Made by a program: the position numbers and the translations under genes. Below the pieces are notes generated by a model. The model saw only the letters and a list, made by a program, of their open reading frames with translations. It did no database searches and had not been told where the DNA came from. 64,000 nt of DNA from Rubellimicrobium roseum (GTDB lineage Bacteria; Pseudomonadota; Alphaproteobacteria; Rhodobacterales; Rhodobacteraceae): contig NZ_VDFV01000001.1 in NCBI RefSeq assembly GCF_006152145.1, positions 480,941 to 544,940 of the forward strand, written 5' to 3'. The number at the start of each line of letters is the position of its first letter. Position 1 is the first letter of the stretch. This document shows, one piece after another, positions 21,101 to 30,078 of this stretch.

Positions 21101-22587
21101 TCGCTCTCGAGCGCCAGGATGCGGTCGTAGTAGGGCTTCGACACCGCCCAGTCGGTGGTCTGGTCCGGCGGGTTGGCCCCGACGTTGATGTAGTAGGACC
21201 CCACGAAGCCCCAGTCCTGGTACCACTTCTCGATGATCGGCAGCATCGCGTCGTAGATGCCGGGCTCTAGGACGCTGACGTCGAAGGTTTCCTGCGACTG
21301 GTCCATGTCGTTGCGCGCATAGAAGATCGACGATCCGCGCGTCATCGCCAGCGACACGTCGGGCGTGGTCCGGCCCGCTGCCCAGTCGATGGCCTCGCCC
21401 AGGATGTTGTTGTTGCCGAGGATGGCGTCGGTGGCGAAATGGACGTTGCGCCCCCTGAGTTCGTTGGCGATCACGGCGTCCCGCGTGATCTGGCCGCCGG
21501 TCGCGTCGGTAAGCACCTGGTCGAACAGCGTCCGGCCCGCCCCTGTCAGATCCCTGAAGTCGAGGTAGGAGGCGTTGGTGTACTGGCCGACGACCTGCCC
21601 CTGCGCGTAGCCGTCCAGAATCGGATGGGTCTCGCCGTTCGCGAGCAGCCGGATGCCCTGCGTCTGCCCGAAGTCCTCGAGGGTGACTCCCAGGAGGGAT
21701 TTCATGCGCGCATAGGAGTCGCCGGCCAGCGCGGCTCCCGTCTCGCTGTTGGTCAGGAAGTTGCCGGCGACGATCAGGCCCAGCCCGTAGGCGTTCTGCG
21801 CCGCCGCGAGGCTGGCCGCGATCGCGTCGGCCTGGCTCGCCTTGACGTGGCTGAAGCCGGGGAACACCAGCGCATCGTACTTGGCGAGGTTCGCGGGATC
21901 GCTGAGGTCGGCTTCGGTCAGGAGATCGAAGGGAATGCCGGCCTGCATCGCCTGGTTCTGGGCCGCCATGAACAACTGGCCGTAGTTCGTGATGTTGTAG
22001 TAGTTGGCCGCCGTGGTCTCGGAATACACGATCCCGATCCGGACCTGCGGATCGCCGGTCGCGGGCAGTTCCGGCTGGACCACGAAGTTCCCGGGATAGG
22101 GGTCGGGCAGGAAAGTCTGGTTGTTCACGTCGGCGAAGACGCGGATCGCACGCGGGCCGCCATTCAGAAGGGACGCTGGCAGTTCCACTTCGAGCACCGA
22201 CCCGTCCGGGGCGACGGCGAAGGTGAGGGGCGCGACCAGGGTCTCGCCCGCGGCGCCGGTGTAGAGCCCGGCGAAAAGCTGGCCGTCGGCTCCAAGGCTG
22301 AAATCGATGTTGTATTCCGTCCCGTAGGCCCCGAAGACCTTGTACCCGGTGTCGAGGTTCAGGTCGGTGTCGAGCCAGAAGGTGGTGCCGGGCCCGATCG
22401 CGCCGGCCGTGGGCACAAGCTCGCTCTCGATCGCCAGCACGAAGCGGTCGCCCGAGGCCGCCGGCTCGGCGGCGCCATACAGCCGGTAGCCGGGGGTGTC
22501 GCCGGGCGCGCTGTCATGAAGCAGGTCCGCCGCGGGCCACTCCTCGGCTCCGAGCACGCCGTCGATGATGGTGATGACAGTCGACAT
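18118..22587 (-). CDS. Giant RTX protein with polysaccharide deacetylase (CE4) module
   Basis: 1489 residues. Residues 1-170 look like a beta-sandwich; 175-410 a Rossmann/amidotransferase-like region (VRIGIVYSETTAANYY, KYDALVFPGFSHV); 410-740 a polysaccharide deacetylase fold with the metal/catalytic motif ARNDMD (Asp427, Asp429) and SHSYTHP (His500, His504); about 867-1430 some twenty GGxGxDxLx calcium-binding RTX repeats; the C-terminus is acidic-hydrophobic, as in type I secretion signals. There is no N-terminal signal peptide. The order Rossmann-like then CE4 is that of the second half of PelA. I infer a calcium-dependent, type I-secreted deacetylase acting on the Pel-like polymer made by the neighbouring genes. 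No type I secretion genes are in the window. ATG 22587 follows GGGGGAGAG; ATG 22608 is an alternative. Confidence 0.85.
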   Translation of the reverse strand: MSTVITIIDGVLGAEEWPAADLLHDSAPGDTPGYRLYGAAEPAASGDRFVLAIESELVPTAGAIGPGTTFWLDTDLNLDTGYKVFGAYGTEYNIDFSLGADGQLFAGLYTGAAGETLVAPLTFAVAPDGSVLEVELPASLLNGGPRAIRVFADVNNQTFLPDPYPGNFVVQPELPATGDPQVRIGIVYSETTAANYYNITNYGQLFMAAQNQAMQAGIPFDLLTEADLSDPANLAKYDALVFPGFSHVKASQADAIAASLAAAQNAYGLGLIVAGNFLTNSETGAALAGDSYARMKSLLGVTLEDFGQTQGIRLLANGETHPILDGYAQGQVVGQYTNASYLDFRDLTGAGRTLFDQVLTDATGGQITRDAVIANELRGRNVHFATDAILGNNNILGEAIDWAAGRTTPDVSLAMTRGSSIFYARNDMDQSQETFDVSVLEPGIYDAMLPIIEKWYQDWGFVGSYYINVGANPPDQTTDWAVSKPYYDRILALESEIGSHSYTHPEDTNLLLPDTPEILALVQRVDPRNPDAVDPWTLTPAEQDLLFKSYRFQFETSKLIIEARLGLDVVGAAVPGAPESIDTTREIIKYYDYLSGGYSGIGAGYPGAFGFVTPGETSQVYLAPNMSFDFSLIGFKRMTPEQATEYWLKEYESITKNGTAPIISFPWHDYGPTNWEDGNPDITYTLAMFETLIGRAAADGAEFVTGADLAARIRSFASSTLVTSRSGDVVTATVGSASSGHFALDMGKEGRIASVEGWYAYDDDSVFLPRSGGTFKVSLGPTPADVTHINHIGQRNELISVTGDGTALGFTLVGRSDVHIDMKGETDQRVSVTGADTARIATDGDLIVGFNAVGTKNVAVNVLASTGVLNGTAGNDILLGGSGSDQMNGLGGNDLLVGNGGNDALDGGAGDDRLDGNAGSDRLTGAGGADRLTGGAGVDELIGGLGDDVYVLSGSDSADDTITEIAGQGIDTVEVDADYTLGTYLDNLVLTGAANLRGIGNGFANRISGNDGDNVLDGLVGADIMNGGLGNDIYHVDNIGDRADEALNAGVDEIRTSRAALNISTNGMINVENLTYLGTAGFSGTGNALDNALTGGAGADTLTGGAGNDLLAGQDGADSLDGGTGDDRMEGGSGDDTYIVAQAGDQVVEDAAGGTDTVRSAISVELAANVENLVLTGGASLTGTGNALDNAITGNGGANTLDGGSGADVLAGLGGNDTYVVDNAADTVVEVAGAGVDTVRTLLAAFSLAGVANVDHLTFIGSGNFTGTGNALINTLTGGGGNDLLDGGLGRDRLIGGAGDDTYVIEIATEAIIEAVGAGRDTVVSSASYSLAANLEDLILVGAVNGTGNSLVNVLTGSDLSNTIRGSGGNDTLSGGGGDDNLDGQTGNDRVAGEAGNDILNAASGNDVFVFADGFGNDVVNSFDFNPTGGQDLLDLTAFDLSAATFGSQVQIADLGADILVTIGGDPGQTIRLVGAQLAGNITAQDFLL

Positions 22588-23171
22588 GGCGGCTCTCCCC
22601 CGAAGCATGCCTCCCAGCGACAGTCCCCCAAGGGGATCGGACGCGGCAACGGACCTTGAGGGAGGCTGAACGAAAGAACCGAACAGCGGGGCGCCCCCAC
22701 TCTTCCGGACGAGGCATCTGAGCGGCAGTCCCGGCCTTTCGGAGCGTAGCCGACCGTCAGGGCTGACCTATCGGACAGCCCGACGGCACCGGCGCGGCCC
22801 CGGACGGACCGACGGCGACGCGGGTCCCCTGCCCTGCGCGGCCACGGTCCGGGCGTATTGCGGTGATCAAAGACAGGGCCGTTCCCCCGGACTCTTTGGG
22901 TCAGCCATTCGCAAGGATCGTTGCCGTTCTCGCATGCCGTGGCCGACTGTGGCCCTGGGGGCAAAGCCGTGGGGGCGAATCCTTCCGATATTCCGACAGC
23001 CGGCGAAGGACCGGCGACAGGCGCGGCGAACCGTCGTGCGTCGGCTCCGGGTGGGTTTCTTCATCCATCGTTCACCGCTCCGGGGCGTTCCGGCGCCGTC
23101 CTGCTGGTGGTCCGCGCCGTTGAAAGGGCGCCGGCCGCTCCTGTTCAATGGTTAAGGCGAGGGTATCGGTC
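22588..23171. other. Intergenic region between the RTX deacetylase and glmM
   Basis: About 580 bases holding the divergent promoters of the RTX protein (minus) and the glmM-glmS-galE operon (plus). No gene is supported. CCTTTCGGAGCG at 22735-22746 occurs again at 32346-32357 in the pel divergent region, a possible shared regulatory element. Confidence 0.45.
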
Positions 23172-24554
23172 ATGATGAGGATCTTCGGAACCGATGGAGT
23201 CAGGGGACGCGCCAATTCCTGGCCGATGACTGCGGAACTGGCGCTCCGGCTCGGTCAGATCGCGGGGCTTCACTTCACGCGATCCGACCGCCGCCACACC
23301 GTCGTCATCGGCAAGGATACCCGCATCTCGGGCTACATGATCGAGAACGCCCTCGTGGCGGGCTTCACCGCCGCCGGCATGGACGTGGTCCTGACCGGGC
23401 CTCTGCCGACGCCTGCCATCGGGATGCTGACCCGATCCATGCGCGCCGATGCCGGCGTGATGATCTCGGCTTCCCACAACGTCTACTCGGACAATGGCAT
23501 CAAGCTCTTCGGCCCGGACGGATACAAGCTCTCGGACGAGGACGAGGCCGCCATCGAGGCCGGGCTCCAGTTGAGCCCGGCCATGGCCGAACCGTCGCGG
23601 ATCGGGCGCGCCCAGCGGATCGACGGCGCTGGCGACCGGTACATCGAGTTCGCCAAGCGGACGATCCCGCGCGACCTGCGGCTTGACGGGCTGAAGGTCG
23701 TGATCGATGCGGCCAACGGCGCGGCCTACCGCGTCGCGCCCCGGCTGATCTGGGAACTGGGCGCCGAGGTCATCGAGGTCGGCACCGCCCCCGACGGCCT
23801 TAACATCAACGAGGCCTGCGGCTCGACCGCGCCCGAGGCCGCCTGCGAGGCGGTGCGAATGCACGGGGCGGACCTAGGCATCGCCCTGGACGGCGACGCG
23901 GACCGGGTACACCTGATCGACGAGACCGGGCGCGTCATCGACGGCGACCAGCTCATGGCGGCGATCGCGGAGGAGGCCCTGGCGCGCGGAGCGCTGGCCG
24001 GCCGCACGGTCGTCGCAACGGTGATGTCCAACATTGGCCTCGAACGCCATCTGGCGGGCCTCGGGATCAGCCTCCATCGCACGAAGGTCGGCGACCGCTA
24101 CGTCGTCGAGGAGATGCGCCGGCTGGGCGCGAATGTCGGCGGCGAGCAGTCCGGCCACATCATCCTGTCGGACCACACCACGACCGGCGACGGGCTGATC
24201 GCGGCCCTGCAGGCGCTGGCCGCCATGCGGAGGTCCGGCCAGACCGCCTCGAAGTCGCTGGCCCGTTTCAAGCCCCTGCCGCAGGTGCTGCGCAACGTCC
24301 GGGTGGCTGACGGGGCTCGCCCGCTCGACCAGGAACGCGTGCGTCGCGCGATCGATGCCGCGAAATCCGAGCTTGGCGCATCCGGCCGGATCCTTGTGCG
24401 CCCATCCGGGACCGAACCGGTCATCCGGATCATGGCCGAGGGCGAGGACGCGGACCTGCTGGCGCGGATGGCCGACGAGATCGGGGCGGCGCTGGTCGGC
24501 GTGCCGGCGATCCTCAGGGGGGTCGCCGACCCGGCCGTGCGGCTCTCGGCGTAG
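23172..24554 (+). CDS. glmM: Phosphoglucosamine mutase
   Basis: 460 residues, phosphohexomutase family. Converts glucosamine-6-phosphate to glucosamine-1-phosphate on the way to UDP-GlcNAc. [11 protein letters not shown] at the N-terminus, phospho-serine loop MISASHN with Ser101, metal loop LDGDADR (Asp240, 242, 244) and sugar-phosphate loop [12 protein letters not shown]. The sequence after the serine loop ([11 protein letters not shown]) deviates slightly from the usual PxxDNGIK. Because it is followed by glmS and galE and sits at the start of the exopolysaccharide region, it may be a dedicated paralog supplying precursor, distinct from a housekeeping copy. ATG 23172 has GAGGG upstream. Confidence 0.93.
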   Translation: MMRIFGTDGVRGRANSWPMTAELALRLGQIAGLHFTRSDRRHTVVIGKDTRISGYMIENALVAGFTAAGMDVVLTGPLPTPAIGMLTRSMRADAGVMISASHNVYSDNGIKLFGPDGYKLSDEDEAAIEAGLQLSPAMAEPSRIGRAQRIDGAGDRYIEFAKRTIPRDLRLDGLKVVIDAANGAAYRVAPRLIWELGAEVIEVGTAPDGLNINEACGSTAPEAACEAVRMHGADLGIALDGDADRVHLIDETGRVIDGDQLMAAIAEEALARGALAGRTVVATVMSNIGLERHLAGLGISLHRTKVGDRYVVEEMRRLGANVGGEQSGHIILSDHTTTGDGLIAALQALAAMRRSGQTASKSLARFKPLPQVLRNVRVADGARPLDQERVRRAIDAAKSELGASGRILVRPSGTEPVIRIMAEGEDADLLARMADEIGAALVGVPAILRGVADPAVRLSA

Positions 24555-24579
24555 CCGACCCGGAGAGGAGACAAGGACC

Positions 24580-26406
<1,827 letters not shown>

Positions 26407-26425
26407 CAAGCCAGGGAAGGGAACC

Positions 26426-27538
26426 ATGGGACACGTGGATCGAAAAGTCGGGCCGCGCCGCCGCTGCATCCTGGCTACCGGGGGCGCCGGCTACATCGGC
26501 TCGCACGTTGCCGTCGAGCTTCTGTCGGCCGGATACAGGGTGGTCATCCTCGACAACTTCGAGAACTCCGACCGGCGCGTCCTGTCGCGGATATCCCGGA
26601 TCGCGCCGGGCGGCGATGTCGCGCTGGTCGAGGGCGACGTTCGCGACCCGGCGACCGTCGAGGATGTCCTGAGGTCCCATGACGTCGACGCCGTGATCCA
26701 TCTGGCCGGCAAGAAGGCGGTCGGGGAGTCGGTCGCCGACCCGCTGCTCTATTTCCACGACAACCTGCTGGGCGCGGTCGCGTTGATGCAGGGGATGCGG
26801 GCGGCCAAGGTCCCGCATCTGGTGTTCTCTTCTTCGGCGACGGTCTATGGGCTTCCCAAGGTGCTGCCCATCGACGAATCCGCGCCCACCGGCGTCACGA
26901 ATCCCTATGGCCGCACGAAGCTCATGATCGAGCAGATGATCGACGACGTCGCGGCGTCCTGGCGTGGCTTCCGGGCGATCTCGCTGCGCTACTTCAATCC
27001 GGTCGGCGCGCACCGCAGCGCCCTGATCGGCGAGAACCCGCGGGGGGTCCCGAACAATCTGTTCCCCTATGTGGCCCAGACCGCGGCGGGCCTGCGGGAG
27101 CGGGTCCGCGTGTTCGGCGGCGACTATGAGACGCGGGACGGGACCGGGGTGCGCGACTTCATCCACGTCGTCGACCTGGCCCGGGGGCATGTCCGCGCCG
27201 TCGACCTGCTCCTGCGGAGCAGCGGAGGCTGGCCACTGTCCCATCGGCGGATCAATCTGGGGACGGGACGCGGCTACACGGTCCTGGAGGTCATCGATGC
27301 CTTTGCCCAGGCCTGCGGCGGGCCGATCGCCTACGAGATCGTCGATCGCCGGCCGGGCGACGTGGCCGTCTCGCTGGCCGACCCGAGCCTCGCGGCCGAA
27401 CTCCTGGGCTGGCGCGCCGAGCACGATTTGCAAGCCATGTGCCGGGATCACTGGGCGTTCCAGCTGCAGAGCGCACCGCCCGCGCCGCGCCCGGTTGACG
27501 CGCGGGCTCCGGCGGCGAAGGAAGCGAGCGCGAGCTAG
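26426..27538 (+). CDS. galE: UDP-glucose/UDP-GlcNAc 4-epimerase
   Basis: 370 residues, extended SDR. NAD-binding TGGAGYIGSH (residues 18-27), catalytic Ser in SSSATVYG and Tyr161-x3-Lys165 (PYGRTKL), then YFNPVGAH and the substrate-binding region NNLFPYVAQTA, RVFGGDYETRDGTGVRDFIHVVDLARGH. In GalE enzymes the loop that gates N-acetylated substrates is near the C-terminal third; specificity cannot be read with certainty. Coming directly after glmM-glmS, conversion of UDP-GlcNAc to UDP-GalNAc, the donor of Pel polymer, is the natural reading. Short unconserved N-terminal (15 residues) and C-terminal (about 35 residues) extensions. Confidence 0.93.
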   Translation: MGHVDRKVGPRRRCILATGGAGYIGSHVAVELLSAGYRVVILDNFENSDRRVLSRISRIAPGGDVALVEGDVRDPATVEDVLRSHDVDAVIHLAGKKAVGESVADPLLYFHDNLLGAVALMQGMRAAKVPHLVFSSSATVYGLPKVLPIDESAPTGVTNPYGRTKLMIEQMIDDVAASWRGFRAISLRYFNPVGAHRSALIGENPRGVPNNLFPYVAQTAAGLRERVRVFGGDYETRDGTGVRDFIHVVDLARGHVRAVDLLLRSSGGWPLSHRRINLGTGRGYTVLEVIDAFAQACGGPIAYEIVDRRPGDVAVSLADPSLAAELLGWRAEHDLQAMCRDHWAFQLQSAPPAPRPVDARAPAAKEASAS

Positions 27539-27628
27539 ACCGGCGACCTTTCCGTGGATCGCCACGCCGATACCGCCTATGGTCGGCTCCGGACGTGCCA
27601 CATCGCCTGCGAAAGCGAGCCCATCGCC

Positions 27629-28744
27629 ATGCGCGCCCTGACGTGGATCTGCCTCTTCTGCGCGAGCACCACGGCCCTGGCCGACGATGCCGTCGTCCCG
27701 GCCAGCGGGGTCGTGCCCGCACCCGCAGGAGATGCGGCAACGGGGTCTCCACCTCATCCGACCGAACGCGCCTGCCGGGCCAGCGCAGACCGGTCCCGAG
27801 CCCTTCGCCTCCGCCGCGCCCTGGAGGCCGGGTTCGGGGTGCAGTACTGGGGCGAGCGCTACACCGCCCAGGGCCTGGCCGACCAGCCGCACGGGCTTCT
27901 CATCATGGAAGGGACGAAGGTCGGCGCGCCCTACAGCGACACGGGACGCGAGGTGTTCTTCACGCCGGAGGAGATCGCGATGATCACGCATGACGGCGAG
28001 CGCCCGGCCCTTGGCTACCTGAACGTCGGGGAGATCGAGGATCATCGGGACTACTGGGTCGAGATGTCGACCCGGCGCGACCAGGCCGAGGCGTTCGTGC
28101 CGCCGGAATGGCTGGGCCCGCGAACCGCGCACGGCGACCACCTGTCCGCCTACTGGACGCCGGCCTGGCGCCACGTGATGCTGGCCCGGGTGGACCGACT
28201 CATGGCCTTGGGCGTCGACGGGCTGTTTCTGGACGACGTCCTGCACTATTACACTCATGCGACCGACAAAGGCCTGTCCTGGCCCGAGCCCGGCCGGCCC
28301 GAGGGGCCGCAGGACGCGCCGGGTCTGGCGCTGGCCATGATGGAACTCGTCCTTGCAATCGCCGAGCGCGTCCGGACCTGGGACTGCAACGCCCTCGTCA
28401 TCGTCAACAACGGGGTCTTCATCGGACGCGACGCCGGCGAGCCCCCGGGCCACGACGGGAGCCGGCCGGCGTTCGCCGCCTATCTCGACGCCATCGACGG
28501 CCTTCTCGTGGAGAACGCGCTGTCGTCGGCCGACCACCCCGACACCCGCGCGGCGCTGAAGGAAGATTTCCTCGACAGCGGCCTGCCCATCCTGACCGTT
28601 GACGCGGTGGCCCTGACCGGAGGGCACGACACCGCGGCCCAGCAGCAGCGCGTGGCGGAGGAGGCCCGGAGGTCGGGCTTCGTCCCTTATGTCGTCGAGG
28701 ACACCGGCTTCAACCGCCTGTGGGCGCCGACGACTCGGCCCTAG
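27629..28744 (+). CDS. Secreted GH114 glycosidase (PelA N-terminal domain-like)
   Basis: 371 residues. Signal peptide MRALTWICLFCASTTALA, then after a proline-rich linker an (alpha/beta)8 barrel of GH114: FGVQYWGE, GYLNVGEIEDHRDYW (Glu135, Glu137), DGLFLDDVLHYY (Asp202, Asp203) and LLVENAL (Glu295). GH114 is the family of endo-alpha-1,4-polygalactosaminidases and of the N-terminal hydrolase of PelA. Here it is a separate gene in a pel locus, consistent with a split PelA. It would cut the polymer in the periplasm, for trimming or quality control. Ribosome binding site is weak; ATG 27629 is chosen from the signal peptide. The last 35 bases overlap the end of the convergent pelB-like gene. Confidence 0.88.
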   Translation: MRALTWICLFCASTTALADDAVVPASGVVPAPAGDAATGSPPHPTERACRASADRSRALRLRRALEAGFGVQYWGERYTAQGLADQPHGLLIMEGTKVGAPYSDTGREVFFTPEEIAMITHDGERPALGYLNVGEIEDHRDYWVEMSTRRDQAEAFVPPEWLGPRTAHGDHLSAYWTPAWRHVMLARVDRLMALGVDGLFLDDVLHYYTHATDKGLSWPEPGRPEGPQDAPGLALAMMELVLAIAERVRTWDCNALVIVNNGVFIGRDAGEPPGHDGSRPAFAAYLDAIDGLLVENALSSADHPDTRAALKEDFLDSGLPILTVDAVALTGGHDTAAQQQRVAEEARRSGFVPYVVEDTGFNRLWAPTTRP

Positions 28745-30074
28745 CGTCGGTCGCGACCGGGGACCGGACGTCGCGGCTCAGAAGCTCGCGCAGCCCCGCA
28801 TCCCGCGGTGCGCCCGCCAGCAGGCTGCGGAAGAACGGGGTGCCCCGAAGATCGCTTGCGACCGACATCCAGATCGCCCGGTCCCAGTCGGTCAGCGGCC
28901 CTTCGGCGGCGGCCAGCAGGTAGTCATAGGTCGCGGTCGGCTGGCGGAGCCACCCGTACCAGGCCGCCCCGACGAGCGGCGCGCCCTCAAAGGTCTGGCT
29001 CGTCATCGCGCCTTGATACGGCAGGAGAGCCCGCGCGCCCTGGTAGCGGAGGAACTGGAGGAAGACGGTCGCCGGCGGCGGAGCGTCCGCAGCGATTCCG
29101 TCAGGGGATCTTCGATGGCTGGCACGGGCGAGCGCCTCTCGCAGTCCCGTCAGGTCCCCCGTCCGTTCGGCCACGCGGACCAAGGCCTGCCAGTCCTGCC
29201 CGTCGAGCCCGGCGTCGCCGGCCAGCCAGAGCGCCTGCAGGCGGCGGCCGATGCCGCCATGGCCGGTGTCGATGAAGGCCGTCACCGGGACGGGGCCGAT
29301 CTCGGGGTCGGTGCCCACCGCAACCGTGGCCAGACGTACGGCCTGATCCAAGGCTCCGCGGCCCACGAGAGTCCTCAGGCTGGCATCAAGCCCCTCCTTC
29401 CGATGCGGCTCCATGCGGAACCAGCCGAGCGCCAGTTCCAGAGCCTCGTCCGGCCGGCCAGCGTCGATGCCCAGCTCAAGGAGTCGGCGCCGCGCCGCGA
29501 GCGCGCCTTCGCCGCCAGTCTCGGAGATCGCCATGTGCAGGTCGCGATAGGCGTCGGTTTCGCCGCGGGCGAGAAGGAGAGCGGCCAGGCGCTCGCGCTC
29601 GAAGTCGGTCAGCCGCTCCGGCGCCGTCGCCACCAAGAGGCGGGTCTCTTCGGCTTCGTCGCCGAGCAGGCGATACCAGTAGCCGAGCGCCTGCCGCCGG
29701 TCGGCCTGGGGCTCCATGTCCTGCGCGCGCGCCTTGAAGGCCGCAGCCGCCGCGAGGTCGCCCGAGAGCGCGGCCACATCGGCCAGCTCGTCGAACAGCC
29801 GCGCGGTTGGGCTGCCGGTCGCGATGATCTCCTCGTAGGCGGCCCTGGCAGCGTCGAGGTCCCCGGCCGCCGTCGCGAGCCGGGCCTGCAGGAGGCGAAG
29901 GTTCTCGGTGAGATCGACGCGGCCATCGCGCGCCTCAAGCCGTGCCAAAGCCTCGGCCGGCTCCATGCCGGAGAGTTCGGCCTCGAACTCGACCGCCGGA
30001 TCGGGCCGAAGCACCAGGATGGCGTAGACGGCTACGGCGCAGATGGCGAAAAGGGCGAAGGCGTAGCGCTGCAT
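28710..30074 (-). CDS. TPR-repeat membrane-anchored protein (PelB N-terminal-like)
   Basis: 454 residues. One N-terminal transmembrane segment (AFALFAICAVAVYAILVL, residues 5-22) then helical TPR-like repeats through about residue 400 (EPAEALARLEARDGRVDLTENLRLLQARLATAAGDLDAA and similar units). P. aeruginosa PelB is about 1190 residues, with a TPR scaffold followed by a 16-strand outer-membrane barrel; this protein has only the scaffold. In Pel systems the TPR part binds PelA and guides the polymer through the periplasm. It starts 4 bases after the stop of the upstream PelA-like gene, so both are translated together, which fits a PelA-PelB complex. The identification rests on context and architecture more than on sequence. 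Confidence 0.6.
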   Translation of the reverse strand: MQRYAFALFAICAVAVYAILVLRPDPAVEFEAELSGMEPAEALARLEARDGRVDLTENLRLLQARLATAAGDLDAARAAYEEIIATGSPTARLFDELADVAALSGDLAAAAAFKARAQDMEPQADRRQALGYWYRLLGDEAEETRLLVATAPERLTDFERERLAALLLARGETDAYRDLHMAISETGGEGALAARRRLLELGIDAGRPDEALELALGWFRMEPHRKEGLDASLRTLVGRGALDQAVRLATVAVGTDPEIGPVPVTAFIDTGHGGIGRRLQALWLAGDAGLDGQDWQALVRVAERTGDLTGLREALARASHRRSPDGIAADAPPPATVFLQFLRYQGARALLPYQGAMTSQTFEGAPLVGAAWYGWLRQPTATYDYLLAAAEGPLTDWDRAIWMSVASDLRGTPFFRSLLAGAPRDAGLRELLSRDVRSPVATDARAESSAPTGG

Positions 30075-30078
30075 GGCC

